A DNA stretch of 64,000 nucleotides from Psychrobacter immobilis (GTDB lineage: Bacteria > Pseudomonadota > Gammaproteobacteria > Pseudomonadales > Moraxellaceae), in the NCBI GenBank assembly GCA_904846265.1, contig CAJHAA010000013.1:1-64000 (forward strand). Reading direction: 5' to 3'. Shown here piece after piece: positions 62,290-64,000 of the stretch (position 1 is the first letter of the stretch; each line of letters opens with the position of its first letter). Position numbers and translations under genes: made by a program. The notes under the pieces are model-generated. The model was given only the letters and a program-made list of their open reading frames with translations, ran no database searches and had not been told where the DNA came from.

Positions 62290-63849
62290 TTATTTCTCTA
62301 AGATACAAGTCACGCCCTGACCACCAGCTGCACAGATAGAGATTAGTGCACGACCTGAGCCTTTTTGATCCAATAGCTTCGCTGCAGTGGCTAGGATACG
62401 ACCGCCCGTTGCGGCAAATGGATGACCCGCAGCTAACGACGAGCCATTAACGTTTAGCTTGTTACGATCGATAGAGCCTAGTGGTGCATCTAGTCCTAGA
62501 CGCTCTTCACAGAATTTTTCATCTTCCCAAGCAGCTAGTGTTGATAACACTTGTGATGCAAAGGCTTCATGGATTTCATAAAAATCGAAATCTTGTAGTG
62601 TTAGACCTGCACGCTCAAGCATACGCGGTACGGCATAAGCAGGTGCCATTAATAGGCCTTCTGTGGTGCCAGATTTACCAATGAAATCAACGGCAGCCGT
62701 TTCTTGATGAACGATATAAGCCAATGGCTTGAGACCACGCTCTTTTGCCCACTCATCGGTTCCCAATAGGACACAAGAGGCACCATCAGTTAATGGGGTA
62801 GAGTTGGCTGCTGTCATCGTTGGGTTGGCGTTCTTTTTACCAAACACAGGCTTTAATTTAGCCAGTTTTTCCAAAGTGGTATCAGGACGCAAGTTGTTAT
62901 CGCGCGTCAGACCTTTGTATGGAGTGATTAGGTCGTCGAAGAACCCTTCATCATAAGCGCGCGCTAGGTTTTGATGGCTGTTAAAAGCAAGCTCATCTTG
63001 TGCTTCGCGGCTGATATTCCACTCAAGAGTGGTGATGGCTTGATGGTCGCCCATTGATAGACCAGTGCGTGGTTCACCGTTTTGTGGTGAATCGATTAAG
63101 TCTTTTGGATTTAGCCCCATTAACGCTTTTAGGCGTTGTTTGTTGTCTTTAGCCGCGCCCAGTTTGATCAGTACTTTACGTAGACCATCACCAATCGCGA
63201 TCGGTGCATCAGAGGTCGTGTCTACGCCGCCAGTGATGGCTGAGTCGATAAGACCCAGTGCGATTTTATTGGCAGAAGCAAAAGTCGCTTGCAAGCCAGT
63301 ACCGCAAGCTTGTGAGATATCATAAGTTGGCGTATGTGGGTTGAGCGCTGTGTTAAGCGTGGCTTCGCGAGTTAGGTTGATGTCACGGCTTAGTTTCATG
63401 ACGGCACCAGATACCACTTCACCCAACACTTCGTCTTGTAGATTATAGCGTTCAATCAAGCCATCTAATGCAGCTGTCAACATGTCGGTGTTGCTAACGT
63501 CAGCGTATGAACCGTTCGAGCGTGCAAATGGAATACGGTTGCCACCTAAGATAGCCACGCGATTTTGACCAGCAACGGCTTTGGTTTTGCTGGTTTTTTT
63601 GGCAGCAGACGTTGGCTTTTTCGTAGTAGAAGCTGGTGATTTATCATTCGCTTCTGTGGTGCTAGAAGACTCTTTATTACTAGAAGACTCTTCATTAGAC
63701 GTGTCTGTATCTGTCGTGCTTTTAGCTTTTTTAACAGCCGTTTCTGTTTTGGCGCTGTCTGATTTATTATCAGTAGATTTTGACGCACTGGCTTTTACCA
63801 CTGTACTTTCAACAACAGGGCTATCAGGGTGATTGTTTTTATTACTCAT
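62290..63849 (-). CDS. acetyl-CoA C-acyltransferase, FadI-like thiolase
   Basis: The thiolase core matches the FadI-like type: nucleophilic Cys in SQACGTGLQATFAS (about 178-191), the TAANSTPLTDGAS block, the His in AAGHPFAATGGR and the final Cys in CAAGGQG. It would cleave 3-ketoacyl-CoA or condense acetyl-CoA. I start it at ATG 63849, seven bases after AAGGAT; a frame 15 codons longer lacks a ribosome binding site. The 519-residue product has an N-terminal tail of about 90 residues, low in complexity and rich in Lys, Ser, Thr and Ala. No partner beta-oxidation gene is in the window. Confidence 0.9.
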   Translation of the reverse strand: MSNKNNHPDSPVVESTVVKASASKSTDNKSDSAKTETAVKKAKSTTDTDTSNEESSSNKESSSTTEANDKSPASTTKKPTSAAKKTSKTKAVAGQNRVAILGGNRIPFARSNGSYADVSNTDMLTAALDGLIERYNLQDEVLGEVVSGAVMKLSRDINLTREATLNTALNPHTPTYDISQACGTGLQATFASANKIALGLIDSAITGGVDTTSDAPIAIGDGLRKVLIKLGAAKDNKQRLKALMGLNPKDLIDSPQNGEPRTGLSMGDHQAITTLEWNISREAQDELAFNSHQNLARAYDEGFFDDLITPYKGLTRDNNLRPDTTLEKLAKLKPVFGKKNANPTMTAANSTPLTDGASCVLLGTDEWAKERGLKPLAYIVHQETAAVDFIGKSGTTEGLLMAPAYAVPRMLERAGLTLQDFDFYEIHEAFASQVLSTLAAWEDEKFCEERLGLDAPLGSIDRNKLNVNGSSLAAGHPFAATGGRILATAAKLLDQKGSGRALISICAAGGQGVTCILEK

Positions 63850-64000
63850 AATATTATCCTTAAAAAATATGGGCAGAAGAAAAGAGGTTAACAATAGTAA
63901 AACTAATAATAAAAATGATTACATTAAAAAATTCAATAATCGAGAATAAACAAGAAGCAAATATTATCACTTATTACGCAGCATAACTGTTTATGATAAG

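Noticed and set aside
63581..63832. Val/Leu/Ser-rich plus-strand frame
   Set aside because: Complement of the low-complexity N-terminal tail of the thiolase, with no ribosome binding site.
1..64000. CRISPR array, rRNA or prophage
   Set aside because: No regularly spaced repeats, no conserved rRNA stretches and no phage structural or integrase genes were seen.

Overview
This window is a piece of a moderately AT-rich gammaproteobacterial chromosome. The gene complement and order point to Moraxellaceae, most likely Psychrobacter: a rpsF-rpsR-rplI operon without priB, a divergent ppsA/ppsR pair, parAB followed by exbB-exbD-msbA-lpxK-kdsB-holB-pilZ, and housekeeping enzymes carrying unusual hydrophilic tails. 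The genus is an inference from content; no 16S gene is present.

Layout: (1) 1-2475, minus strand: a GntP-type permease followed by a glycerate kinase whose 3' end has been cut off by an IS3-family element running off the left edge. (2) 2702-5209: cobT-cobS-cobC, assembly of the cobalamin lower ligand. (3) 5287-8269, minus: a small unknown gene, rplI-rpsR-rpsF with a recognisable S6:S18 autoregulatory leader, and a GYF_2/RDD membrane protein. (4) 8399-14563: ppsA and, divergently, its regulator ppsR, a DUF4377-like lipoprotein and sthA. (5) 14694-21220, minus: TolC-like protein, BrkB/YihY protein, HlyD-like adaptor and two ABC-2 permeases, with no ATPase gene. (6) 21842-26421, plus: glpK, a glycine-zipper protein, an endonuclease/exonuclease/phosphatase-fold protein and a TetR regulator. 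(7) 26563-37514, minus: a block of secreted proteins built from DUF11-like beta-sandwich modules and ending in a giant protein with a large C-terminal outer-membrane beta-barrel. This is the most unusual part of the window. (8) 38145-42723: aceE-aceF. (9) 42950-47385: ompW, a small zinc-ribbon membrane protein, a Kv-type potassium channel, a TerD-family protein and a WYL regulator. (10) 47551-50406: a Lon-like protease. (11) 50780-60727, plus: rsmG, parA-parB, exbB-exbD, msbA-lpxK-kdsB, holB and pilZ. (12) 60846-63849: a MITE-like element, ppk2 and a FadI-like thiolase with a lysine/serine-rich N-terminal tail.

Much of the window is ordinary core metabolism and envelope biogenesis: pyruvate/PEP/acetyl-CoA flux through ppsA, ppsR, aceEF and the thiolase; LPS assembly through msbA, lpxK and kdsB; chromosome partition through parAB. 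The accessory interest lies in the DUF11/beta-barrel locus, the ATPase-less efflux cluster, the IS insertion into glycerate kinase, the RNA leader of rpsF, and several short repeats and paired hairpins between genes. Intrinsic terminators are numerous and clean, and they separate most transcription units.
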